Source: Paracyclopina nana (taxonomy: Eukaryota > Arthropoda > Copepoda > Cyclopoida > Cyclopettidae). Taken from it: DNA of 64,000 nucleotides. The translations under genes and the position numbers were made by a program. The notes under the pieces are model-generated. The model was not told the origin of the DNA and searched no databases. It saw only the letters and a list, made by a program, of their open reading frames with translations. Shown piece after piece: positions 1 through 11,389 of the stretch. The stretch is taken from the NCBI GenBank assembly GCA_019096065.1, contig JAGUCH010000008.1, positions 1,617,001 through 1,681,000 of the forward strand, read 5' to 3'. The first letter of the stretch is position 1; each line of letters begins with the position of its first letter.

Positions 1-75
1 TCCAATTATTGAGTTTCAAGGGATTATGTATTAAAAAAAAGCACATTTATAACCGTATTTTTATTTTTTTAATAG

Positions 76-648
76 ATTTACTACATGGGACGATGGAAAG
101 TGAATGCTGGCATCTTCAAGAGGATCTGGCTTGTATATGTCAATGATGTTCGGGCTGTCATTGGAGGCAACTGGAGAGGCCTGAAGCCCATGTATGTGGA
201 CCGGTTAATCCTGTTGCTGGTGCTGAATGCAGCCAATTGGGGCCTATCCGGGTACGGATTGGCCTACTTGTCAGACAAAGGGGCAGATTTCGCCTCTTTC
301 CTCTTGGCCATTTTCATTGCCAATGTCATGCTCTACACCGCTTTCTACATTGTCATGAAACTCCGCTACAGGGAGCGGATAGGTGCCCAACCAGCCACCT
401 ACATTTTCATTTCCACCTTCACCTGGTTGGGATCTCTGTACTTTTTCCTCAACAAGTCAACCTCATGGACCAAAACACCTGCAGAATCCAGGGAGTTGAA
501 CCAGGACTGCAAGCTCTTCCACTTCTATGACAACCATGACATTTGGCACTTTTTGTCAGCCATGAGCCTGTTCTTGTCCTTCATGATCCTGCTCACCCTG
601 GATGATGACCTGGAGGCTGTGCCAAGGGACAAAATTCCAGTTTTTTAG
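76..648 (+). CDS. SID1 transmembrane family (SIDT) protein, C-terminal exon (5' part outside window)
   Basis: This is the last exon of a SID1/SIDT family multi-pass protein, linked to dsRNA uptake or to lipid and nucleic-acid transport in endosomes and lysosomes. A splice acceptor (TTTTTTTAATAG) ends at 75. The frame then runs IYYMGRWKVNAGIF, and upstream exons lie outside the window. About 191 residues are visible, with four hydrophobic segments (around LILLLVLNAANWGL, FLLAIFIANVMLY, YIFISTFTWLGSLYFF and FLSAMSLFLSFMILLTL). The motifs KTPAESRELN, HDIWHF, LTLDDDL and the terminal RDKIPVF are hallmarks of the SIDT C-terminus. Diptera have lost this family, so its presence argues against a fly. 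Identity is firm, and only the missing N-terminal part is unknown. Confidence 0.93.
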   Translation: MYYMGRWKVNAGIFKRIWLVYVNDVRAVIGGNWRGLKPMYVDRLILLLVLNAANWGLSGYGLAYLSDKGADFASFLLAIFIANVMLYTAFYIVMKLRYRERIGAQPATYIFISTFTWLGSLYFFLNKSTSWTKTPAESRELNQDCKLFHFYDNHDIWHFLSAMSLFLSFMILLTLDDDLEAVPRDKIPVF

Positions 649-1385
649 CAACTTGGTCGCAAATCATGTCACATTTCCTAATATGTCCTTTATTCCATCT
701 CAAAATGCTTGCTTGTATTTTTTAAGTACTTTAAAAAGCAGGAAAATGAAAAAATTGCAATTTCTATTAAGTTAAAAGAATAATAATCCTTGTTGAGCTG
801 TCAATTTGAATTGTCTTTACTTTTTTATTGCATAACTTGAGTAACCTGAAAAATCCTTTAAAAAATTCTTTAAAATTATTTTGCTATTTGTAGCATATGA
901 TGTGAAACTACAAATAGTATAGAAAATTACTAGCATATTTTTTTAAAGCTGAGATTTTGAGTTTTGCAGTAGCATAAAATTCACTTGAGTAATCAAGATT
1001 ATTTTTGTAGAAATCCATCCAGGTTTTTTTCGCTCAGACCCTAGCTTTTAGACTAGTTTAGCGGGTCTAGTTGAAACTACCCCTATTTTGTGTAAAGCTG
1101 AGGTCAACAACATTGAGTGTTGTGCATGGCAAGTTAGCAGCACTAAGAGCGCTGGCTGCACTAGCAAGCTTTCAGCATTGCAGCTGCTCACAAAGTCGGA
1201 CCGGTCCCATCAGTGGTACATAACACACAGTAGCTTCTTACTGTAGCACAATAATTCTATATCTTGTTGTAGTAGTTCAGAGTGCTGCAGCTGTTTTTAT
1301 TGGCTTCTAATATGCGCATTGTTGTGCCATGATCATTGACTAAACTCCATAGGAATCAAAGGTATGCAGGTAACAGCACTCCTCA
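649..1385. other. Intergenic: SIDT 3' flank and nuclear-receptor leader
   Basis: The first half is AT-rich SIDT 3' flank with no clear AATAAA. From about 1090 the sequence becomes mixed in composition and probably holds the promoter and 5' UTR of the downstream nuclear receptor. I see no open reading frame of note and no repeat. Confidence 0.4.
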
Positions 1386-2861
1386 ATGAAAATCATCAGC
1401 ATGGAGGAAGAAGATTGTCCCATCATAAAAACTGAACAGCCAGACTCAAGCGAAAGAGACTCACCGGATAATGGGATAGACATCAAGGAGGAACTCCTAG
1501 AGACCCACAATGATCACAACCAGGAGGAGGAGGAGGAAGAAGAGTCCTTGTCACCAACCGCTTCCATGGAAGAAGAGGAACAGCAAAAGGTCAACCGAAG
1601 AAAGCGAAAAGTCCCAATGAAGTATTCGAATGGTGACAGCAATGGCAGCCAAAATCCTATGACAAGTATGCTGCCCACTGAGGCCAAAAGGATGCTTGAC
1701 AACAAGGCCAAGTTTTCAGTCATGACCGAGGAGAGGGCAAGGAATCAGGCCATCAATTCGGTGCCCAGGTCATCGTGTCCCATTTGTGGGGACAAAGCGA
1801 ATGGACTCCACTATGGAATCTACACTTGTGAAGCGTAAGCATATTCTTCAATTTCAATGGCTTGCTCCTTGTTGAGCACATCAGCCTTGAGGTAATGTTG
1901 CTTGAGCATGGAAACTAGTTTTGCTTTTTGTTCCAGGTGCAAGAACTTCTTTAAGCGGTCAGTAGCCATCGATGTCGTCAAGACCTACATTTGTAAGTAT
2001 AACAATGCTTGCAATGTCAACATCACTGAGGTGGATGGTGTCAAGATGAAGGGACCCAGGTGCCAAGCTTGTCGATACCAGGCTTGCTTGGATGCCGGTA
2101 TGTACCACAGCGGAGTCCAGAGGACCAGAGGTGGTCGACATGGCTACAGCCCGGTTAAACAGAGGAGTAACAGTGTGGAGCAAAGGTACCCAACCATCCA
2201 ACCACCCAACATCTCAGCTGTCATGGCTGCTGCTGTGGCAGCCTCAAACAACAATTCCACAACCTCATCAACCGCGATGAACGAGGACCTCAACCAGAGC
2301 TTTGAACCCGCTGATGTGGTGTCTGTATCCATGTCCCCTCCATCATCGGAACACAATGACCAATCCCTGTATGACTTGGACCAATTCAACTTTCTCCAGA
2401 AGAACCAGCTTTGGGAGCAGTTTGTCGCTGACAATGTACGCAATGAGGTGGAGCTGCTCAAGAGTCGAACAACCATAGCGGAAACTCTTTTGGCGGAGAA
2501 GAGCAAGCAGTTGGATGTGGTGCAGCGACAAGTTTCCATGCTCAAGCAACATTTACTCCAGGCTGATCAGCTCAACAAGGAGCAAGCCATTACGATTGAA
2601 TCTCTGAAACGAAGGCTCAGCAATGGGGGCACAAGCCACCACTTGCGCAATGGCCAAGCTACATTAGAAAGAGTCTCAGACTATGACAAAGTCCGGCTGT
2701 TTGAAAATGGAGGTGTCACAATCACACCTGTCAATGCTTCGACAACTTCCTCAGTGACAACCTCAAGTACGAACCTGTTAAGTAGCCTGTTGACGTCAAC
2801 AAAGTGTGACATGGCTACCATTGAGCCCATTCGACATGAAGGCAGTCGCAATAAGTCATAA
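1386..2861 (+). CDS. Atypical nuclear receptor: C4 zinc-finger DNA-binding domain plus coiled coil, no ligand-binding domain
   Basis: Two exons, 1386-1834 and 1937-2861, are joined across a 102-bp GT-AG intron and give 457 residues. The N-terminal 130 residues are acidic. The DNA-binding domain covers about 131-205. Finger 1 has Cys131, Cys134, Cys148 and Cys151 (CPICGDKANGLHYGIYTCEA|C), and finger 2 has Cys169, Cys175, Cys192 and Cys195. The P-box reads CEACKNFFKR instead of the usual CEGCKGFFKR. Finger 2 has 16 residues between its second and third Cys, where 9 is usual. After the domain come a basic RTRGGRHG stretch, a Ser/Asn-rich linker and a leucine-rich coiled coil (about 305-378) where a ligand-binding domain would normally be. 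The C-terminal tail is Thr/Ser-rich. I cannot place it in a named subfamily. A stop at 2859-2861 and AATAAA at 3493 close the gene. Confidence 0.85.
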
Positions 2862-2999
2862 CAGTCCTCCCCCAATTACTTTTGTAATACTTGATGACCA
2901 AGTCATGTAGCTTGTATAATTTCTTACCAACCCCTAATGTATCAAGTCATAAGCAACCAAGTGTGAAACACATTTGGTATGAATGAAGTCTCACTTGGA

Positions 3000-3120
3000 T
3001 AAAGTTCAGCAACTAGTTTCCATGCTCAAGTCACATTTACTCGAGGCTGATCAACTCGACAATGAGCAAGCCAACACAATTGAATTTCTCAAGTCAAGGC
3101 CAAGCAAAGGTCATCGCTAA
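3000..3120 (+). repeat. Degenerate partial duplication of nuclear-receptor coiled-coil exon
   Basis: About 110 bp match the coding sequence near 2520-2630 with many substitutions and without a usable reading frame. It sits downstream of the stop codon, in the probable 3' UTR. It is best read as a tandem-duplication relic. Confidence 0.75.
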
Positions 3121-3492
3121 GTGAAAAGGGCATTCTACTTTAGATTCTGCTAATTGTATGGCCTTGAGTCCAATTTGTTGTTGTTTGGCCTCGAGGCTGT
3201 GAATTGCTGATGACCTCATTCAATTGCTTCAGCTTATCAAATCAGTCATCTCATGTCCTCCCAAATGATGTTTACTACTGTTTTTCTACCACTTTACTTA
3301 TATCATACTGACCAAGTCAACCAATTTTTGTGCAATGTACTGTAACAATTCTGCTACTTAATTGGGGCATTAATAATATTTCCTATTGAGTTGTCTCATA
3401 TAGCTGCTCTCAAGTACCTGTGTACATACCAAGAAGTGAAGAAACACATTTTTTATTACCAATTTTTGTACTACAACCACAACAGTCAGCTG

Positions 3493-3498
3493 AATAAA
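3493..3498 (+). terminator. Poly(A) signal AATAAA, nuclear receptor gene
   Basis: Canonical AATAAA in the downstream AT-rich region. It is the first convincing signal after the stop at 2861. Confidence 0.5.
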
Positions 3499-3545
3499 CA
3501 TTGAAGAGAAAAAAAGAGGTCACCTTCTTATCATCATCCTCTTCT

Positions 3546-4282
3546 TCATCCAGTGTTTGCATAGGGAAAATTGGCAATTAAGGATCTGGGGTCTTTGGCA
3601 TTATAATAATTGTAGTTTTCCTTGGTGCCACTAACACTTCTGCCTGTGGCTCCAATTGCATTTCCTGTGGCATTCAAGTAATTGTAGATGAGGTAGAAGA
3701 GAAACACCAGAAAGCCAAACATTGCCATCACTCCATAAGGGTCCAAAACAGTACTGCAAAGAAAAAGGAGAAAATGTCTGATTTCCAAGTTGAAATGGGG
3801 GGAAAAAGTCATTAAAACTTTTTCTCCTCTTTTGATTTTCCAACTTTCTGATGATGTTTTGTACTCTGAAGAATCAACAGCCTGTGAACTTTTTCATCAA
3901 AAGAAGAACCAAAAGCGACACATCAAGCTATAGATATTATTTGCTTGCTGCTTGAGATTAATTTACCCATGGACAATCCCATTATATGATCCATAGTGAA
4001 GGTCTGACTCAAGGGCAAACTTGTCATGGTCAAAGTTTGGCAAAAAAGTTAGCTGTTGGGCTGATGCTGTCGTCAAGCCAATCCCATCTTGTTTCTTCTC
4101 AGCTTCTTCCACCTTGGTCAAAGCCCTAAGGAGTTGAACTATCACCTTTGATGTAGCATCAGGTTCAGTAGCATCTTCTTTGATGTCATCAACATTCATT
4201 TTCCACGGTGTCTTGAACACATCCAACCAAAGACTGTTTTCACGACAGATGTTTCCTAGTATTTGTATCATAAAGGGTGATG
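3546..4282 (-). CDS. Unrecognised single-pass membrane protein, C-terminal two exons (partial)
   Basis: Two minus-strand exons are visible. The upstream one, 4282-3967, follows acceptor CTTTTTTCAG. The terminal one, 3753-3546, follows acceptor TTTTTCTTTGCAG. They are joined across a 213-bp intron with donor GTAAAT, in matching phase. Together they give about 173 residues: an acidic, charged region (KMNVDDIKEDATEPD), then VHGTVLDPYGVMAMF, one strong transmembrane segment (GVMAMFGFLVFLFYLIYNYL), and a short polar tail ending NFPYANTG. I do not recognise the family. The 5' exon or exons were not found: the frame stays open to about 4466, but the extra residues look random. One transmembrane segment close to the C-terminus suggests a type I or tail-anchored protein. 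Confidence 0.6.
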
Positions 4283-6335
4283 CTGAAAAAAGATGTGGAG
4301 AAAAGTGAAATCGACTATTTTTTGCCAAATCTAGAACATCCCTAGTTTTTTCATGATCAGAGCCTTTGCTATGGATGCTGCAATGAGATTTTCTAATTGA
4401 AAATTGATTACAAGTGGCAAGCATAAATTGCCAATTGCTTGCAGGTACATCGAAAAGATAAGTCACAGATTAAGCAAAGCGCCCTCTGGTGACTACGTTC
4501 ATTAATGCAACCAACCTCATTTCCTTTCCCAAAGCTCTGTGAAATGACATTTTTGATTATGTGGTGTGTCAGCACCAGATTAAGACTGACAAAAAATCAA
4601 TTCTGGCAGAGACACATTTCTAATTATAATGAAAACAATTTTTGAAACAATAATCAGATTACCATCTACTTCTCATGCCATGGATTATCCCTTTTTAATC
4701 CAAATTGTCTTTTTTTCCACTGCTAAGGATTACAGAGAAACTATTCTGGAACAAATTTCTCCTTCTTTTTGCAGCCATTATTGATGTGGTTAAAAGTGTT
4801 TTTGCTTAGAGTGTAGTCATCAAGTATTTGATAGCTGTTTGGCAGATCTGGCCAAATATTTACTTTATTGAGCCCACATCATGAGTTGCTAGTGAAATAT
4901 CATCATTGAATTTCAATATGGCTGAAAATAGCCAAATAAAAAAACTGATACTTTCAGTCATCCACCAGCTGACATTTCCAAACTTTAGGAAAACAATGCA
5001 AGCCAAATCATGAAAAAAATATGCTCTAAATAAGGCATGACTACACTGATTACAAAAATACAGCTGAATACTGAGAAATACGCTAATTGGAGGAAATGAC
5101 CTAATAAGCATGAGTCATCATTTTATGGGTGCAAATGAATACATGCTTACAGCTAGTAGTGAAATGTGTATTTAGAGTGGCTTGAAGTGGAAGTTATATG
5201 AAGAATAATGTGTGTGTCTCTTGTGTCAACCTCCTGCAAGTCCTGCATATTTTACGGTTCACAGCTAGCTGATGGTTATGTATGATACATTTAGCTTAAC
5301 AATATCAATTTATTTTGTTGCATCATCAGAGTATCAAATAACACAGGAAAATGCTCTTCCAATTGATCTCATCATATAAAGATGATGGATAGCATCAACA
5401 ACGCAATAAAATACAGTTTTACTACAGTAATACATGTGTACTAGAATACATTTGACATTTTTAGTCAAATGGCATCGGATCCTTTGCACTTTTATGTCTT
5501 TTGTCACGAAAATTGCAGAATACTGCCAATTTAAACATGGTTGCCAGAAATAATAATGTAAAATTCCTTTCTATTAAAAAATAAGTAGCAATATATGTAT
5601 CAAAATGCAAAGGAATAAAGTAAAATACATTTTAGCTTCATTAAACAATTTACAATTTGAAACTTGTTAAAAATACATTTCAAAGCCTCAACTAGAGTTT
5701 ATGTTTGTGATTATACTTTTTTGTTTTTGGTAAATACAGCATACTCTCATAACATATATTTCAGTAATATCAAAATTCAAATGAACGTTTGAAAACGATG
5801 CATTTAATCAAAGACTAAAAATACAATTGAGTACAATCATTAAACAATACAGACATAAATACAGCTGAATACAGTCACGCAAGCAAGGCTATCAAGTGAG
5901 AAAACATTAATGATCAAAAAATATTATCAACTGTACCCTTATCATAAATGTATTCTAGTACTTTTAAGGTGTAATTGTAGCAGCTCATTTAAAAGGGGTA
6001 ATTTTTGGATTACATTACTGGAATGTAATGAAAACACATCAAACAGTGTCCATGCAACCATAATGAACATACCTTAATAGCGCTTTTGCTCTCCCACAGC
6101 CACACTGGGGATGATAACACACAAAAAAACATATCACAAGCAAAATACACCTTAAATACATCCAATTATTTTCATGAATGAAAACTGGTCCCAGTTTTCA
6201 GTAAAGCAGGTCCCCCAGTGTGGCTTTTTTCACTACCTTTAGTAGTGTAGTGAAAAAAACCTCTCAGTTAAGTGAAAGCCACTCTCCTTACAGGATACAG
6301 AAAAGCTACTGAATAAAGTATTACAGTACTTCACC
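4283..6335. other. Intergenic AT-rich region ending in a hairpin cluster
   Basis: About 2 kb of AT-rich DNA contains no supported coding region. It may hold the missing 5' exon of the minus-strand gene below 4282, but no phase-compatible exon could be chosen. Positions 6098-6258 hold three inverted repeats, listed separately, just upstream of the plus-strand gene at 6336. Confidence 0.4.
6098..6258. repeat. Cluster of three perfect inverted repeats upstream of the 6336 gene
   Basis: The outer arms are AGCCACACTGGGG (6098-6110) and CCCCAGTGTGGCT (6213-6225), 13 bp each and perfect. Nested inside is TGAAAACTGG-TC-CCAGTTTTCA (6179-6200). Abutting the right arm are TTTTTTCACTAC (6225-6236) and GTAGTGAAAAAA (6247-6258), 12 bp arms with a 10-nt loop. 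They end 77 bp before the start codon at 6336. They could be a small foldback element or a structured promoter/5' UTR. Confidence 0.8.
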
Positions 6336-8368
6336 ATGAAATTGGACTCGAATTCAACTGATGACTCCTCTTCCCAATCAGCACATGATTTGGCCTTTGA
6401 TGAGGATGATGAGGATGAAGATGAGCTGATGTTTCAAGACCAGGAAATCCTGGCTCCAATTGATGGAGACATCACCATTGCCACACCAAAAAAAGGCTGG
6501 GATGAAGTGGATGCCATTTTTATCTGCTCTCTCGTGGTCTTATTTCTCATCATAGTTGCTGTGGTCTGCAAGTAAGTCCATTTTTACAAAAAAGTATGCT
6601 TAAAATCAGCTGTTGTCAACACTTAACCAGTCAGAGAGCTTCTTTTTCATTTTATGTTTATGTGGCACTTTATGGTAGCTTTTGGTGGTTTTTAAGCCAA
6701 GCGTTGTATAATAATCTGTTTCTAGTTGACTCCTGAAATGTAAACAGCTGTAAATTGTGCCTAACCAGTTACAGAGTTGTATAAATTGGTTTAAATAATG
6801 GTTATGTGGCACTTAATGGCAACATTAGGCCGATTTCATTTAAATTTCCTTTCCATTCCAAAATTTTCATTTTAAAGCCGGCTTTTTTCAAAATCAGCTG
6901 ATTTTTTTTTTTTTGACAACTATTCAAAATCACAGTTTTTTTTAGATGAAAAAGCAGTTTTAGGTGGATTCTTTTTTAATAGTAGCTAGTTACTACCTTC
7001 ACTGGCTTTTAAGAACTTTTTACGCAAGTTTTTGTAGTTTCATAAAGCTTTAATTTTGTGCATCCTTTTAAAGTAGGGCCTGCTTTCTCTCAGTTTCTCC
7101 TAGAAGTAAATATTTAGAGCCTGCAGCAGCAACAAATCTGGACATTATCATTCCCTTTTCCCATTCTTTTTCCACTCTCCAACTTAGGCTCATGAAAGCA
7201 TAATGTGTCTTTTTCGGCTAGTTAACTTGCGTGACATCACTGTCATCCTTTCCATCATTATATTAAATATCATTTGTGCTGGATACAGCCACTATGAAAC
7301 TAGATGTCCAAATTCAAGATAAAAAATATGATACAATAGGAACAATGTAAAAGCCTTTTAAAAATGGTTTTTATTACATATTTCATAGCGTAGCGCTATG
7401 CTACGCTACACTCGCTACACTACGCTTCCCGTCGCTACGAAACGATACGCAACGCTACACTTTACTACGCAACACTACAGTTCGCTACGCAACACTACAC
7501 TTTGCTACGCAACACTACAGTTCGCTACGCAACGCTACACTTTGTAACGCAACGCTACACTTTGCAACGCAACGCTACACTTTACTCCGCAACGCTACAC
7601 TTTGCAACGCAACGCTACACTTTGCTACGCAACGCCACACTTAGTTACACTATACTACTACGCAACGCTACACTTAGTTACAATCTAATATGCAACGCTA
7701 CACTTCTCTACGCTATGCTAAACTTTGCAACGATACGCTTCACTTCGCTAGACAACGCTTCACTTTGCTATATGCATCGCTACACTCTGCTACGCAGCGC
7801 TACACTCTGATACATTGCGCTACACTTCGCTACGCAACGCTTAACTTCGCTACGCAACGCTACACTTTGCTATGCAACGCCACACTTAGTGACACTGAAC
7901 TACTACGCAACGCTACACTTCTCTACGCTATGCTACACTTTGCAACGCTACGCTTCACTTCGCTACACAACGCTACACTTTGCTAGGCAACGCTACACTC
8001 TGCTACGCAGCGCCACACTCTGATACGCTGCGCTACACTTCGCTACACTTCGCTACTCAACGCTACACGTCGCTACGCAACAATACACTTCACTAAAGAG
8101 CCATTTGTCCTTCACACTCTGTTCCGCTCCGCTCTATATTTAACTTGAAAACAATGATTTTTGTCTACTTTGAGCAACTTTTTGTACAGTGCATTTATTG
8201 GCTCTTTTCAGATTTACCATCCGGATGGCCACGCCCGCTAATTCAAGGATGACCACGCCCAGGTCAAATTCGTTGCTGGAATTCCGCGAAAATCAGTGCA
8301 CGTGGGCAGACCGAGAACTGCTTTACCTGCAACGTGGCCCTTTACTTGCCAATGATTCAAGATATTGA
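6336..8368 (+). CDS. Small single-pass membrane protein, two exons across a satellite-filled intron
   Basis: Exon 1 is 6336-6571 (donor GTAAGT) and exon 2 is 8212-8368 (acceptor GGCTCTTTTCAG). The phases fit exactly (2 then 1 nt, forming a Lys codon), and the joined frame runs 130 residues to TGA at 8366-8368. The N-terminus is Ser- and Asp/Glu-rich (residues 1-40). A transmembrane segment covers about 57-77 (DAIFICSLVVLFLIIVAVVC). The cytoplasmic-like tail is basic and ends in QRGPLLANDSRY. The start sits in TCACCATGA. I do not recognise the family. The 1640-bp intron contains a 20-bp tandem array. The gene model is inferred from splice sites and phase only. Confidence 0.6.
7387..8098. repeat. 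Tandem array of about 20-bp units (GCTACGCAACGCTACACTTT)
   Basis: About 700 bp are built from variants of CTACACTTTGCTACGCAACG, roughly 35 copies with 5-20% divergence. Every third word is CGCTAC or CGCAAC, which makes it locally CpG-rich in an AT-rich intron. Open frames inside it (repeated TLRNAT-type peptides) come from the repeat and are not genes. Confidence 0.95.
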
Positions 8369-9146
8369 ACTTCCTCAACACTTCTTTAATACTAATTTAT
8401 TAATATGCATGTTTTCTGCTACTGAATATCTCTCTACTGCATTTTCCCGCTCAAATTTTGGGGAAATGCTTTCATGGCTGTGATCAATTCCATTTCTTCA
8501 ATACTGAAATAAATCCTTAAAAATGATTTTCTCAGTTTGCTTTTAATATGAAAATTAAAGCATGTCAACATCAACTTCCTGAAATAGGATGGTCCTCTAT
8601 TTAAGCTGATGTGACTAAAATTACTTCCAATAAAAAAATGAATGAAATCCCGTTTTATTAACTACTAGTTTTAGATGTCCAAGGCGTGAAGCGGTGCTTC
8701 TCCGTCTCAGATGAGTTGAGCACAGCATTATACACTGCTGCATAAATTGTATAAATAAACTGCATAAATTATTCTGCTGTGCATCATTGTGGGGAAAGTG
8801 GAATTAATTTAAGGAATAAGTCTTAGCTAAACAATATGCTCAAATTATTTAAAATTTAAAATCCTTCATTTTTCAAGATCCAGAATTAAAAAAAATTCAC
8901 TTGAAACCTGTTTCAAGCTTCATATGGTGTTTTTTTTTACTATTGTTATTGTAAAAGTAAGTTGTCTAAAAAAGAAAGTGCTGCGCTTTTACGCATTTAA
9001 TGCTAGCACTAGCTCACAGTATACAAGCTTGTTGAGCTAGCTGAATTGTCAACATAGTACAAATTCACAGTTGAACATATTTGAGAGTCTACATCTGGAA
9101 GATATTAGTTAAAAACTGGATTGGAGTCTTTTGAAAAAAGCAAAAG
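8369..9146. other. Intergenic, no gene seen
   Basis: AT-rich flank between the small membrane-protein gene and glycerol kinase. It must contain the glycerol-kinase promoter, but I see no confident core-promoter element. Confidence 0.4.
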
Positions 9147-11025
9147 ATGGACTCCCTGATTTTAGCCATAGATCAAGGCACTTCCAGCTCAAGAGTGATC
9201 ATTTTTTCAGCAACCCAAAATTGGGCTGTCATTTGCCAACATCAAGTGGAATTTGAGTCCTTTTACCCTGAAGAAGGTTGGTGTGAACAAGACCCTCTTT
9301 TACTATTGGACACTGTCAAAAAAGTGAGTTGGTTTCTCATTTCTTTTTCAAAAAATCCAGTTTTGACATTTCTTGATAATAGTGCATAATTGGGGCTGTG
9401 GAAAAGTTGGTGGAGAAAGGAGGCACAGTGGACCAAATCAAGGCTGTGGGGATCACAAATCAGAGAGAAACCACAGTGGCCTGGGACAAATCGACTGGAA
9501 AGCCATTGCATAATGCACTTGTATGGCATGATGCTAGGACCAAGCATATAGTGGATGAAATCATTGCTGGCCATCCAGACCTAGGCCAGGATTTGTTCAA
9601 GGACAAGTGTGGATTGCAAGTGTCCACCTATTTCAGTGCAGTCAAAGTAACGCTAAAATATGTCGCTTGAAAAAAAACAAAAAAACTTTTAATTTATCGC
9701 TTATCTGGATCAGATGAAATGGTTGTTGGAAAATGTTCCAGAGGTCAAAGAAGCAAATGAAAAAGGCCAACTGATGTTTGGCAATGTTGATGCTTGGCTC
9801 ATTTGGTAACTGTTGCCATACGTTTAAAGAAAAGTTTGAAAATGCCAATAAATCTTGCAGGAATTTAACGGATGAGCAAGTTTTTGTGACTGATGTGTCC
9901 AATGCATCAAGAACCATGCTCATGGATCTCAAGAAACTAGAGTGGAGCCAAGAGTTGTGCCACTTCTTCGGAGTCGACATGCAATCGCTTCCGGAGATTC
10001 GATCCAGTGCAGAAATCTACGGCCGGATCTCACTTTCCGGATTAAGCTGTCCCATCTCCGGATGCCTAGGAGATCAGCAAGCTGCCCTAGTTGGCCAAAA
10101 GTGTCTTCATCCTGGCATGGCCAAAAATACCTATGGCACCGGTTGCTTCTTGCTCTACAACGTGGGTCAAGATGTGGTCTATTCTACTCATGGCCTATTG
10201 TCCACAGTGGCCTATCAGCTAGGCAAGGATGAGCCACCCACTTATGCCCTAGAGTGAGTGAGATCATTCCTAGTTTTGAATACTTGTGCAACTACTTCAT
10301 TTAGGGGATCAATAGCCAATTGTGGGTCAGCGGTGGCTTGGCTCAAGTCCTTGGGCATCATCTCGAGTCCTCAAGAATCGCAAGAATTGGCTGCAAAAGT
10401 GGAAGATACTGGTGAAGTCTACTTTGTACCCGCGTATGTTGAATGCCACTCTGCATGCATGACAAAGAGCAATCGTTGTAACTAGTTTCTTGCAATGCAT
10501 GCGAATGGCCTTTGATGCATTTGACACTTGAGTCAGCAAAACTAGTGCATCCATGCAATTCCTTTCAGATTTAATGGCCTTTTTGCACCTCATTGGAGGC
10601 CAGACGCGAGGGGAACGATCGTTGGCCTCACCAATTATACGCGAAGGGAGCACATCTGCAGGGCCACTTTAGAGGCTGTGGCCTTTCAAGTTTACGAGAT
10701 CCTCTTATCGATGGCAAAGGACAGCGGTCAACACTTGAAAGGCCTTCTAGTCGATGGAGGCATGACCAGGAGCGATTTATTGATGCAGATCCAGGCAGAC
10801 TTCACTGGGATCCCAGTGAAAAGGCCAAGAATGGCAGAGACAACCTCGTTAGGAGCGGCCTTGGCTGCAGCCTCAACACTTGGCCTTTGGAAACTCGACA
10901 ATGAAAGCCAAATGAAAGACGAATATGATCTTTTTCAGCCTCAAATGGAGGCTGTCAGGCGTGACCGCAAATTTGAGAGGTGGACAGAAGCCATAGAGAG
11001 AAGCCTTAATTGGGAAAAGCAATGA
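9147..11025 (+). CDS. Glycerol kinase (FGGY carbohydrate kinase)
   Basis: It phosphorylates glycerol to glycerol-3-phosphate with ATP, in the cytosol or at the mitochondrial surface. Six exons give 503 residues: 9147-9323, 9383-9646, 9714-9805, 9861-10253, 10305-10433 and 10569-11025. All introns are GT-AG and 50-135 bp, and the phases agree. Landmarks in order are [15 protein letters not shown] (phosphate-binding start), [17 protein letters not shown] with [10 protein letters not shown] (glycerol site), [93 protein letters not shown] and the C-terminal [15 protein letters not shown]. The length fits the usual 500-560 residues. No key segment is missing. AATAAA follows at 11078. Confidence 0.96.
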
Positions 11026-11077
11026 ACTTGAAGTAACAAGTTGGATATTGGCCTTTTTCCTAATAATCCCTAATCCT

Positions 11078-11083
11078 AATAAA
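11078..11083 (+). terminator. Poly(A) signal AATAAA, glycerol kinase
   Basis: Canonical AATAAA 53 bp after the TGA stop of the glycerol kinase gene. Confidence 0.7.
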
Positions 11084-11389
11084 TGCAGCCCTTTTGAAAG
11101 TAAATAAAAACACTTGAAATCCACTTACCATTTATTTTCATTTTTCCTCTTCGGCTGGCAAATGAGTTTCTTTTCTGTTTCAGTGTAGTTATATTATCAC
11201 CAAAAATTGAACGGAAAAGCCAAAGTTAAACAATTATAGCAAACAAATGTTGATCTGGAAACTCTGTTTTAAATCGTTCCAAATAGAGTTGATCAATAAT
11301 TGACTTTGATTTTGAATAAGCAGTTTAGGTTATTCTAGCAAAAGAAATCCATGGCGACCATGAGTGTGGTCTATTGAAGTGGCGAGTTT

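Larger units (their letters stand above)
2862..3545. other. Nuclear-receptor 3' UTR/flank with a decayed copy of coding sequence
   Basis: This is 3' UTR-like sequence downstream of the nuclear receptor. Positions 3000-3120 are a degenerate copy of the coiled-coil coding part at about 2520-2630 (shared blocks include TTTCCATGCTCAAG, GAGGCTGATCA and GAGCAAGCCA). A poly(A) signal AATAAA lies at 3493-3498, roughly 630 bp past the stop. No other gene is visible. Confidence 0.6.

Noticed and set aside
7502..7986. Open frames of about 100 codons
   Set aside because: Translation of the 20-bp satellite; repetitive peptide only.
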